NCBI GenBank assembly: GCA_015680685.1
Contig: MNCI01015499.1
Coordinates: 631,503-695,502, forward strand
Length of the DNA: 64,000 bases
Source: Gnetum montanum
Lineage: Eukaryota > Streptophyta > Gnetopsida > Gnetales > Gnetaceae
Reading direction: 5' to 3'
Shown here: positions 10,665 through 21,070 of the stretch, in pieces
Layout: every line of letters begins with the position of its first letter
How positions within the stretch are numbered: position 1 is the first letter of the stretch
Made by a program: the position numbers and the translations under genes
The notes under the pieces: model-generated
Told to the model about the DNA's origin: nothing
Database searches by the model: none
Seen by the model: the letters and a program-made list of their open reading frames with translations, nothing else

Positions 10665-10726
10665 GATCATACTAACAATCTGGTTGTTTCTTACCCTTCT
10701 CTTCTCTCAAACATAAAAATACCATG
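10626..10726 (+). repeat. Interleaved inverted repeats at the gag-protease junction
   Basis: Segment X (10626-10648) is the inverse complement of X' (10682-10704) at 22 of 23 bases. Segment Y (10647-10666) is the inverse complement of Y' (10705-10726) apart from a 3-base insertion. The order is X-Y-X'-Y', so both stems cannot nest and would form a pseudoknot-type arrangement in RNA. R6 and R7 lack this structure, so it arose in the R3 lineage. It coincides with the change of frame between gag and protease. Confidence 0.75.
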
Positions 10727-11399
10727 CTAACCTTGTATGACTTGTTGATGACATCCCAAAAGCATCACAAAGCCATGGTTTGCATGCTAACGTCCATACC
10801 AGTGGATGAAAACTTGCCAGCAGATGAAGAAGCAATCCATTCGATTATGCTTCCTCACACTGGTGAATAACTACAATCCCCCCAACTGGTATTTAATGAC
10901 GAATCCATTAAGGATGACCTAGAAAAGGATCAGGTGACAATAGCATCCATGTTCATCACTATCCGGGTTGGCCAGTACATAATTCATAGAGTGCACGTGG
11001 ATGACGGGGCCGTTGCTAATGTCATTCCATTCCCTATAGTGGACAAACTAGGTTTGCTTGACCAAATCAATCCCACAACAACCACATGTCTGAAGTCATT
11101 TAACGGGGCAAGAGTGCAAGTTAAGGGAACAGTACACATCAACTTTGTAGCAGGGGATTAATTCCCCACAAACGCAGTGTTCAGCGTCGTCAAGGAGATG
11201 CCCAGCTTCAATATAATCTTAGGGAGGTCTTGGTTAGCTTAATTAAGATCAGTCTCATCACCCATTCATCAAGAAATCCACCTGCCCTATGCAAGAGGGG
11301 AAGTGACCATCCATGGTGATAAGATGACCACTCAAGCATTTAAGAACGTAGAAATGGAACAAGGGTCGGAGGTTGAAGTCCCCAAAGATCAAACGTAGA
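10724..11399 (+). pseudogene. R3 aspartic protease pseudogene
   Basis: This is the retropepsin that cleaves Gag-Pol. It begins MLTLYDLLMTSQ (ATG 10724), a start also seen in R6 and R7 as SLYDL. The active-site motif reads HVDDGAVANVIPF (about 10995-11035); the usual third position Ser/Thr is Ala. The later ILGRSWLA motif (about 11217-11240) is present. Stops at 10868, 11159 and just after ILGRSWLA break it. It uses a different frame from gag, whereas R6 gag and protease share a frame, so the frame change is secondary. Confidence 0.85.
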
Positions 11400-11499
11400 C
11401 ATGTAGACCTGCTATCAAACGTGACATGTTGTATTAGTCCACATTGTTTACCATTACGCAGTTTATGCTCTTTCTTGTGTCGCATTCTTCTTTTACGCA

Positions 11500-12030
11500 T
11501 ATGATGGACTGTCCCGAAATGGCCTTAAACTACTTATGACCCACTACAGCCTAAAACTAGCAATTTTGTTTCTTTTTTGTGTGTTTCTTATGCTTACGAT
11601 GGACTGGCCTGGAATGGCCTTAAACTATTTACAGCCCACCATGGCCTAAAACTGGCAACTCAGTTTTTATTTATTCTATTCTTTTATGCTTCTGATAGCC
11701 TGGCCCGGAATGGCCTTAAACTATTTACAGCCTGCTACAGCCTAAAACTGGCAATTTTTTTTCTTTTTATTACACTTACGATAGACTGGCCCAAAATGGA
11801 CTTAAACTGTTTATGGCCTGAAATGGCCTTAAACTAGTTGCGGCCCGCCATGGCCTAAAACTGACAAACGTAATTTACCCTTTAACTCTTAAGATGATGA
11901 TGGCCTGAAATGGCCTTAAACTACTTATGGCCTGCTAAGGCCTAAAATTGGTGATTTCGTTTATTTGTTTACACTTATGATGGCACAATCTGAAATGGCT
12001 TTAAACTATTTACAGCCTGCTATATGTTCC
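11500..12030 (+). repeat. TTAAACT / AAACTGGCA motif array after R3 protease
   Basis: A loose array of units up to about 95 bp, each pairing a GGCCTTAAACTA piece with a GCCTAAAACTGGCAA piece. Variants include GGCCTAAAACTAGCAA and GGCCTAAAATTGGTGA. It lies between the protease and the 3' end of the antisense gene. The same motif occurs at the same site in R6 and R7, and again after integrase in R3 and R7. No protein is encoded. Confidence 0.75.
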
Positions 12031-12133
12031 ACTTCATGAAACATAAAATCTTTACTCCAGCCTACATGGGCAAAAAAAAACATTGTCTTTTACTCCATTC
12101 CAATATAATAAAATGTTGACCAAAGTGGCCACG

Positions 12134-12430
12134 TCACATGTCACCTTTACTAACACTTGTGTCATCCAACTCCACCTCTGCCTCAAGAAAATCATCCTTG
12201 TAGGAACCTTCTCCATGTGGTGTCTCTTCGTGTGGGCAGTCCTCTCTGCAAGGCTCTTCCTCATGGGATTTCTCGCCGCGAGTTTGATCATCTTCATTAC
12301 GCACCTCGTCATGGAGATCCTCTTCATGAGGACCATCATCCTCATTACGCTCCCCCTCATGAAGATCCTCTTCGTGACGATCATCATCTCCATTACACTC
12401 ATCCTCATGAGGATCCTCCTCGTTTCGATC
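12134..12430 (-). other. Antisense gene exon 8: acidic repetitive tail
   Basis: The exon opens after a CTATAG acceptor with DRNEEDPHEDE and repeats HEEDLHE/RNEDD-type units before ending at TGA (12134-12136). Nearly every third residue is Asp or Glu. The R6 and R7 tails are shorter (NPNED...GDGDGNEDP and GQGDDDGQEGG...PPDPDA) but share the acidic character. The complementary strand reads as His/Pro-rich ORFs, which are shadows. Confidence 0.6.
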
Positions 12431-15400
12431 CTATAGTTTGACATGATGCACATGTTAACATTGCCATCGAGACTATGCATAACAAAAATGCAATAGTCCT
12501 ACAACTTACCTATGATGGTCCCACGTCAACCGTGAAAGGAATCTTATCCAAACCAACCCACAGACGTTGCATGATCTCATCCTCAGTAAGCTCAGACCAA
12601 ACACCATCTCCTAGATCAATTCCAGCCTTAACCTTCCCCTTCTCCATAGGAGTCTATCGGGGCAGTTCAGGGAAGAAGGAAGGGACAGTGGTCTCCCCAC
12701 CAAGGAGGGTTATTTTTCTCTTTGGGGAAGCGCTTACTGTCACTTGCTTCTAAAACTTTTCGTATGCTCCAGAAGCACCGATGACATCAAGAAATAGTCA
12801 AAGGGACCGCGCTTCAACAGCAGAATCCCTGTAATGTTGGTGGTAGGTAGCACATTCTCGCTTATACACGTGCTTATGATCTTTCTTTGTCTGCCCCCAT
12901 TCTTGGACCATCACGCTATAATCCTTCTAGTTTTGGTTCTTCTGGGCTAGGAGATTCATCTGCATCCATTGCTTAATGAGTTCATGACTGGTTTGGGCAT
13001 TGTTTCTAACGATCGTCCAATAGCGGGTGTAGTCAATTATAGCTGTCTACCAATTCTCATCATTGGCCTCTCGAGCTAGTAGAAATTCATTTCGAGACTC
13101 CAGGTCTTCAAACCTACCAATTAGGAACGTCTTCTCCTTTTCTACTTTCTGCAACCTCTTCCAAAGAGTTTCGTTGATGTTCTGGCACTCCCATAAAGAG
13201 CAGGTCAAGCATATCGCACATTTAAGAATTTTGTCATAAAGGCTACGTGGCACTTCGGTTAGCTCCGGTGAGGGTTTAGGGGCCGTGTCCAAGTCAACAG
13301 ACTCTTTGGGATCCCATCTGAGGCAAGATCTTGTAACATAAAAATAACAGTGAGACAAAACAAAATGATACAGTATCGTAATGCCAGCAATCCCCATGTT
13401 ATAACACTTGCATACCAATCTCAGGATCGATTCGCTCTAGGCGGCCAATCATATCCTTCGCAATACCTTCCATAAAGGTAAATTTATTAGGGGTCTCACC
13501 CCAATGCTGAGTGGGTGCCACTGACAAGGGCATGACGCCAGTGTCAGAAGTACCTATTACACAAACAAAAATGGGTTAGACACAATGTGATAGACATAAA
13601 GGATAATTGAGACATTATGATAACGCAAAACTCAATCCAACAAAACCCTCGATGGTAGTAATGTGAGGCTACCCTCTGAGGAAAATTCAAACTCACTAGT
13701 GATAAGCTGCTCCTTTTTTCCCAGTTCATCCAAAAGGACTTCAATGTCCTCTACCTCCCTTTCTTCTTCGCGCATAGGAACCTGTGTGCCACCTGCATTA
13801 CTAATAGGGGCCTCCTTTTCCAAAATTGGAGCCTCTTCTTCACATCGTATGACTATTGCCCCTGTTTCAGGGGCCGACTCCTCTACATTCTTCCCTTTGT
13901 CTCCTAAAAAAATTAGTTAAACAAAACACTTACAAACGCTACGCGACACCATGTCTATATGCAGCGTAACAAATATATAAACTAATTATGCATCTCTTTA
14001 CTTACCAGCTGGGGGATCATTCCTATGAAACTTAATTTGCAACCTCTTTCTCTCTATGTCAAGCGGACCAACGGACTCCACGATTGGATGATGTTTTTTC
14101 TGCTAGACTAACGAATCCACTACTTCTACTACAAGGCGTTTCCCCCTTGACACACTATCGGTGAAAGAAGGGAGCACTCCACCCACGTTGTCTTGGCCCC
14201 GCGTACGAGGCACTGCCAAACTCTTAGTAGTAAGTGAAAGTGAATCCCCAATGCCTTCGGGAGGATCTTATGATCGGGTAGTGCCAAAAACCTAGGAAAT
14301 CCAAGGTTTGAAAATCTAGTTACGATCCTGCTGCACCCAGATTCCATCCCTCTGAACCACCAAGAATTTGGCAAAATGTCGAAAGCAAGCTATAAAGAAG
14401 GCAACATGCACATTGAAGCGAGACTCAAGCTTCTTGCGAAGCTTGACCATTTCAGCTTGCAGACCTTCAACGAGGTAGCTGGCCCAATTATATTGTGTTC
14501 CCTCCTCCATAACCTCCCGCATGATCTGAGCCTGTTCTAGGGTAAGGATTCTCCCATGGGAAAGCAACTTGGGGAAGGTGTGGGCTCGGAAGAGGGGATA
14601 AATGGTATGAGCCACCTCTAGCTCGATTTTATCAACAGGGATTCCTTTTCCTTCCTTGTTAACCCTTAGCCACTCCTCTATCTCCTTCTGGTGCTTAGAA
14701 CTCCTTTTTGACTTTTCTTCTACCGGAAGGCCATAAGAGGGAATGCCAAAAAATTTAGCGAATAGTCGAGCATCAATGTCAAAACTTACATGCACGTTAC
14801 GCACGCGTATGCAAAGATGCTCGGGTTCTTTCCTGAAGGAGTTAACTAAGGTTAGCATTTCACCCGCAGTGATGTTAGGGGTTACAGTGAAAAATAGCTC
14901 CATTAGTCTAGCTTCCCAGAGGTTATTGGTTAGGATAGCTGGGGCTGCACTATGGCTGAGCCAACGTTGCACTTTTTTTATGTCGCCATAACGAAACAAA
15001 AGACTACTTGCTTCACGCCCAAAAGCCATAACCGTGATCTCTCGTGATTCCCTAACTATAAACATAAAACAGGGGTTTAGACAATATAGCAAAATAAAAT
15101 GATTTCACACATTGTTTCCATCCTATAAGATTGTACAATAAACCATCATAGCATAATTTACCGTGTCTGAAAGGTGAAGGAAACGGTGGGATTTTCTCTT
15201 GCACATCTGTGACAGTGAGAGGACGATCCAAAGTCCACTCCTTATCTAGCCATCCGAGCCTTTTGCACTTGGTAAAAAATTCGATATAGCGGTTAGGGTA
15301 ATGTGGGATTTCCAATTCTAGTTGTCCCATAACACCATCACATACATTACTAATAGAGGTGAACTCCTTTATGGCCATTTTGGCCATAGACAACGTATCT

Positions 15401-15523
15401 GTATCACCCTAGAGACCATAATTATTGATGAAAAACCTACATCACAGAATGTAGACAATTGTTTACACTAGTCACAAATTCAGACAAATAGTTAGCATAT
15501 TATGACGTTGTAGAAACACTTAC

Positions 15524-16019
15524 CCGCCTGCATAATACACAATCCCAGGTGGATTCTGGAAATAGGTCGTAAGATGACAAGCCACAAATAGAGTGTTGTA
15601 GGCATGATAATAATTAAACCTGGGCATATCCCAGATCCAAGACAAAAGCCTCAAACCCCTGGTGCTATGTTCATGATCTTGCATCCACACGGTTTCGACT
15701 GAGCCGTCCACTAGAAAGGTCAAGATGCTCTGTGTTGATCCAACCAGTAGCATCTCCAGAATGGTGGTGGCTGTCTCGGCCGGCAGATGCAACCAAATAA
15801 TTATGCTGTAATTGCGTAACAAAAACTACAGAAACTCCCATGTGCCTCTTCGGAACCAAACCGCCTCCTCCTTTACACGAGCATGAGGAGGAGGAACATT
15901 GGCCATGGGGACATGTAAACAACACAAAATGCCCACAATGTCCAAGACGATCAGGATGGGCTTTAGTGTAATCCTTTACAATGAAACAGACTTCTATTAG
16001 GAACAGTAATATAGACATA
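15524..16019 (-). other. Antisense gene exon 2: FCP1/NIF-like (HAD) phosphatase-type domain
   Basis: The translated exon has the order expected for FCP1/SCP-like phosphatases. A strand with Asp, ILIVLDIVGIL, comes first. About 25 residues later VWFRRGTWEFL and YSIIIWLHL match the RPG..EFL and feV.iWSs motifs. VWMQDHEHST matches the W-D-Q-..C-T segment, and YNTLFVACHLTTYFQNPP matches the NTLLIDDSPYKAL.NPP segment. Catalytic residues are altered: the second Asp of DxDx is Val and the metal-binding DD is AC. One or more stops are present. R7 has the same region, with AA in place of DD. The fold assignment is by eye and needs a profile search. Confidence 0.6.
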
Positions 16020-16629
16020 CTAAAAATGGAAGAACAACATAGAAAATTTTTCTTTATTATGCAACACTAGGGTTTCCGTTACCTTGACTCCCAAGAAATT
16101 GCAGGTTATGCTAGAAATGCATTACGAAAATCGCCCAAACCCTTGTGATCGCGTAAGGTCTGTCCCTGACAACGACGATAAAAGTAATACTGCGTATTAT
16201 CCTAGCATAACATGCAATATTTATGGGTGAGACAACAGAATCCTATTCATACTGCATAAGGGTATAGTATCTGGACTCTCCTAGTTATGCATCGTGTATG
16301 CACAATATCGCCCAAGATCGTCCTAATCCTTGTGACTACGCAAGGTCTGTCTCCAACAATAGTGATAGCGGTAATAGTACAAACTACGATAGCTTTCCTC
16401 ATGTGACCAGGTAACAATGCCTACCATAATAATCATCTTCAAAATAGGTAAAATTGTGACACCATAACAACAGAAATAACATTCATGCAGGAGGGTAAAA
16501 AAACACTTACCGAGCGAGTGGAGTAGCCTCCAATGTTTCGACCCTAGCCTTTGAAACCTGCTACAAACTCTCCTGCACTTCATCAATCTTCACCAATTTG
16601 ACATGTTTTCCTTTGATCTTCGGCGTCAT

Positions 16630-17211
16630 GGTCACGACTAAACAACCTTCGCAGAATCATCTGGTTACGCCTTACTTCTGCTTTCCTTCTGCTATAGCCT
16701 AATTCAAATTCGCAATGTCTCCAGTCTACTTTGAAGATGAATCACCGACTTATAAATAAATTGGTTGAAACTAACTGTTGCATGCTCAACCAATGCGAAA
16801 TTTTCTCAAAATGCAGGTATGTCAGTGTGACATGAAGTGTGAAGATCACAACATTAATCTTATAGATATCGTAAAGATTACAGTCTGAAAAGACCCTAAA
16901 CGAATGTGTAGCTCATCATCTAGTAATCCGGTTGCATTAACTACGATCTACATGAAATTCTAAATTAGCTGTCTCGACACACTAGATGTGCCACGTTACA
17001 CTCCCCACCATAGTTCATAGAAGTTTTACGCTAACATCTAGGAAATTGGGCTTATCGCTTTCTCACAAATCACGCATATGGTAACGATCTACTAAGACCT
17101 TAAATCGGCAATTCTTTAACATGTACCACTAAAATAAGAAAACCTTCTATCATTTCGACAAGTCAATAAAAAAACAATGTAAAAACCTCCATTTTTGATG
17201 GTTTTGCAGGT
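16630..17211. other. Non-coding stretch between the antisense gene start and pol
   Basis: No ORF is supported. It should contain the promoter of the antisense gene; a minus-strand TTTATAAG lies near 16750-16757, about 120 bp upstream of the ATG. A strong plus-strand splice-acceptor-like TTTTTGATGGTTTTGCAG ends at 17209, just before the pol frame opens. This would suit an intron between protease and RT as known in Ogre elements. Both readings are inference. Confidence 0.4.
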
Positions 17212-19404
17212 CAACTCGCAAATGAACGTAGCTTTACTCGCACCCCTAGCCTTAACAGGCTCATACAGGAAAATTATTAAATAGCTCAATCATGCACTGA
17301 TAGGAACTGATGCTTCCATTTATGATACAACCATAGCAACATCGGAAGTATCCCTAGATTGGCCTGAACCTTAGACCTGGAAGCTGGCGATGTGACCAAG
17401 GATTCCCTCATTGAGGTCGCTGTGGTTACGCACAAAGGAGGAAGCAAAACCCTGAAAGTTAATTCTCTCCTTGACCAAAAAATGCAGAATGATATATCTC
17501 GAGTGCTTCAAGATAACATTACGGTGTTCGCATGGTCATACGAAGACATGCCAAGTTTAGATCTAAGGCTAATACAGCACAACATAGTTTTAGACCTGCA
17601 TACCAAAGTTGTTAAACAGAAAGCACGAAAGATTAAACCCGAAATCACGTTAGCAGTGTGTGATGAAGTCACTAAGCTATATCAGGCTGGTTTCATTCAC
17701 GTAGTCGATTATTTAGATTGGGTGTCAAACATCGTAGTTGTCTCTAAGAAAATGGAAGGAATACGCATCTATATAGACTTCCGCGATCTAAACAAGGCCA
17801 CGATTAAAGACAACTTCCCATTATCGAGTATCGACCAACTTATCGATACAACAGCTGGCCATGCATTACTATCCTTTATGGATGGGTTTTCAGGCTATAA
17901 TCAAATCCGTATCAACCCAGAACACCAACTGACTACGACTTTCATGACCCCTTGGGGAACTTTCTGTTATACCATGATGTCCTTCAGGTTAAAAAATGCC
18001 CAAGCAACCTATCAACACGCTATGACATACATCTTTAGCAATTACCTCTTAGAGAGATTGAACGACTACGTAGATGACATAGCTGTCAAATCTAAGAAGT
18101 CGTAAGATCACTCAGGAGACCTAGAGTTAATCCTTAAATGATGTCTCACACACGACCTATGGCTCAACCCAAGAAAATGTGTGTTCAGAGTCAAAACTGG
18201 GTGCATGTTAGGGTTTTTGGTATCAGAGACTAGCATCCGAGTCGATCCCTACAAGGTTAAAGCCATCATTAATCTAGCACCATATACAAACCTCAAAGAA
18301 CTACGTGGGCTGCAAGGTAGGTTGCAATTTATCAGGCAGTTCATCTTGAGATTAATAGACAAGTTACACCCTATGGAACATTTGCTTAAGAAAGGGGTTA
18401 ACTTCGAATGGACCAAGAACTGCCAACATGCGTTTGACAGTCTGAAGAAAGAGCTGTTACATTTGCCAACGGTTTTACCCCCACAAAGAGATCAGCCTTT
18501 CTACATATACCTGGCAAGTTCAGAGGTGTCTATAGCTACATTGTTATGCTAAAGAAGGGATGATGGGTCAGAAGTTCCTATCTACTACCTAAATCATGCT
18601 CTATTTGCATACGAAACACGGTACAATGAAGTAGAGCGTAACTGTTTAGCATTGGTGTTTGCACTCAAGAAATGTAAGCACTATCTCTTTTGTAGCCAGG
18701 TCAATATAATCTATAAAAATAACATTCTGCAGGCCATCACAAACAATTTGTACAAAAGTAGTAGGATAGCTTGCTGAAAAGCCATCACAGTAGAATTCGA
18801 CTTGCACTACGTTAGCCAATCTTCCACGAAAGGCCAAGCGATAGCCGACCAGCTTGCAACATCACCGGTTAACAATCAAGCTGTGATAGAGCCTGAGTTT
18901 CCTGATGAATAGATATGTAGTTTAAGCCCTATATCAACAGGCCTTGAAGTGACGTTATACTTCGATGGAGCTTTGACTACCAGAGGCAGCAGTGCTACTG
19001 TTGTCATTACACTCTCCCCTGAGGATGTTCGCCCATTGGCTTACCGCCTAGCTTTCCCTTGTATGAATAATGTGGTACAGTACGAGGGGCTACTTAGGGG
19101 ATTATTAATAGCCAGGGAACTCAATGTTCAACACCTGGCAATCCAAGGCGATTCGATGCTTGTCATCAATCAAATCACATGGGTCTACACCTGCAATGCT
19201 GTGCATCTACAGCCCTATTGTGATATGGCTAAAGATCTCCTAAAAAAATTCATGACAACTGATGTCCAACATGTGCCACGTAATGAAAACACTGTAGCTG
19301 ATGCACTAGCCACACTGGCCTTAAACATGCCACCACATTTGTTTGCCACTTGGCTTGCTTTAATGATGGAATGTACAGAGCCTGTCATTCAAGTGGCGCA
19401 AATT
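17212..19404 (+). pseudogene. pol: R3 reverse transcriptase-RNase H pseudogene
   Basis: This part of Pol makes cDNA from element RNA and removes the RNA strand. One frame runs from about 17212 through integrase to 20664 without a frameshift, interrupted only by point stops (for example 18103 and 18550). RT motifs include DFRDLNKATIKDNFPLSSID (about 17770), SFMDGFSGYNQIRI (about 17875) and an intact YVDD at 18067-18078. RNase H shows LYFDGALTTRGSS (about 18955), the Glu of QYEGLLRGLL, GDSMLVINQI and the Asp of ADALATLAL (about 19300). It lines up over its full length with R7. Confidence 0.92.
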
Positions 19405-20664
19405 TCTTCTCTAAGCACAGGTGGAACACCAGAATGGTACGATAACATTAAAGCCTACCTTCTAAATGGCAAACCACCACACAAGCTAACACCCACACAA
19501 AAAGATGCAATTCGAAAGCATGCCCGACAATATGTCATCATTGGAGACAGTACTCTCTGTAGACGCTCTTTTGATGGAGTATTGCTAACCTGTGTTAATA
19601 ATGACCAAGCACAATGAATAGTTAATGAAGTCCATGAAGGAATATATGGGGGACATATAGCCCCACGAGCCATGGCTGCTAAAATCAGATGCTTAGGGTA
19701 TTATTGGCCATACATGGAATGAGACTGCCTCACCAAAGTTAAGACATGTGACACATGCCAACGTTACACAAATCTAATACATGTGTCACCAACTGAATTT
19801 CATACTACATAGATCACTTGGCCATTCCAATGATTGGGACTAGACATCATAGGTCCCATCATGCCTAAGTCTTCCGCAGGACATAGCTTCGTCATCACTG
19901 CCACTAAGTATTTTACGAAGTGGGTTAAGGCTATTCCCCTACGAAAGATTACATCTCAATAGGTTTGCCATTTTATCTTGGACAATATAGTAGCCAGGTT
20001 TGGGCTTCCCATGACTATTATGACCAACAATGGGCCACAATTTAGTAGCACCAAAACCAAATATTTTTGCAATAACCTTGGTATCAAGCAATCTTTTTCC
20101 TCATCCTATTACCCACAAGATAATGGTCAAGCAGAAGCAACAAACAAGGTGGTTATCAATCTACTCAAGAAAATGCTCAGTAGCAACAAAAAACAATGGC
20201 ATGAAAAAATCCTCTATGTGCTATGGGCCTATCGTACGACATGCAGAACAGCTACCAATAGGACACCCTATAGCCTAGTCTATGGATCTGAAGTAGTGTT
20301 TTCCCTGGAACTACACATTCCCTCATTGGGGATGATCCTCTCCATGGTTATAAATGAGACTCAACAAAATGAGTCTAGGATCATGGATTTAGACTCAGTA
20401 GAGGAGAAATGCATCCAGATGCTTGACACCATCGAAAGGTATCAAGACAAGCAGAAACAGAAGCATCATCACAACTTGCATCAACGACTGATCAAGAAAG
20501 GAGACTTGGTTCTCAAATCTGTTTGTGAACCAGTGGGCAAATTCTCTACAAGTTGGGAAGGCCCTTTCCTGGTTATCAATGCATACGGCAATGGAGCATT
20601 TAGGCTAGCATACATCAATGACAACGAACATCCAAATCTAGTGAATCATATGTATCTAAAGTAG
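19405..20664 (+). pseudogene. pol: R3 integrase pseudogene
   Basis: Integrase inserts the cDNA into the chromosome. The HHCC zinc-binding segment is visible as VHEGIYGGH and CDTCQ (about 19628-19755). In the catalytic core, the first Asp is in LDIIGPI (about 19840), the second has become Asn in TNNGPQF (about 20025), and Glu is present in NGQAEATNK (about 20125). There are several in-frame stops, including those at about 19617, 19723 and 19963. The C-terminal WEGPF motif (about 20560) is present and there is no chromodomain. The last codon is TAG at 20662-20664. Stops plus the lost Asp make it inactive. Confidence 0.92.
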
Positions 20665-20679
20665 TACTACATCTAAACG

Positions 20680-21070
20680 ACAACTCGGCTCAAATGCAAG
20701 GTAACACACATCCACTACGACGTAAAAATGGTAATGTTATACACGTCTGCTATGACGTAAAACTAGCATTTCTTGCACACGTCCACCACGACGCTAAACT
20801 GGTAAATTTTTCGACCATCCACCATGATGTGAAACTGGCAAGGTATGCACATGTCTGTTGAGATGCTAAACCAACACAGACTTGTCCCTGGGTCACGACA
20901 TAAAATTGACACCCACAACATAGTCTACTGGGACCATAAACTAGCTCTTCCACCATCCACTACGATGTAAAACTAGCAGGCTTCAGTTTGCCTAGACTGT
21001 AAACCGGGACCACGATCTGTTGAGACTTAAAACCAGCAACAATGGTCAACCAGGACTCAAAACTAGAATC
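20680..21070 (+). repeat. AAACTGGCA motif array after R3 integrase
   Basis: About ten loose units, spaced 30-45 bp, each with a core such as GACGTAAAACTAGCA, GACGCTAAACTGGTA, GATGTGAAACTGGCA or GACTTAAAACCAGCA. The same motif type lies between protease and the antisense gene and after R7 integrase. It has no coding potential. Confidence 0.7.

Larger units (their letters stand above)
12134..16629 (-). pseudogene. R3 antisense eight-exon gene between protease and RT
   Basis: The predicted minus-strand exons are 16629-16511, about 16019-15524, 15436-15162, 15055-14006, 13903-13673, 13553-13416, 13329-12510 and 12430-12134 (TGA stop). Borders are GT...AG; donors include GTAAGT after exons 1, 2, 4 and 7. 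Frames join in phase at junctions 2/3, 3/4, 4/5, 5/6 and 7/8; junction 6/7 is one base short and the exon 2 acceptor is uncertain. Exon 2 resembles an FCP1/NIF-type phosphatase domain. Exon 4 is a conserved 350-residue domain with FFGIPSYG and YNWASYLVEG motifs. Exons 5 and 7 are acidic and charged, with a RWDP...EVPRSLYDK block. Exon 8 is an acidic tail. Several in-frame stops show decay. The same gene sits in R6 and R7. The product is unnamed and its function unknown. Confidence 0.75.

Noticed and set aside
12083-12441. Plus-strand ORFs rich in His, Pro and Ile opposite antisense exon 8
   Set aside because: Shadow of the acidic minus-strand exon; codon pattern and splice sites favour the minus strand.
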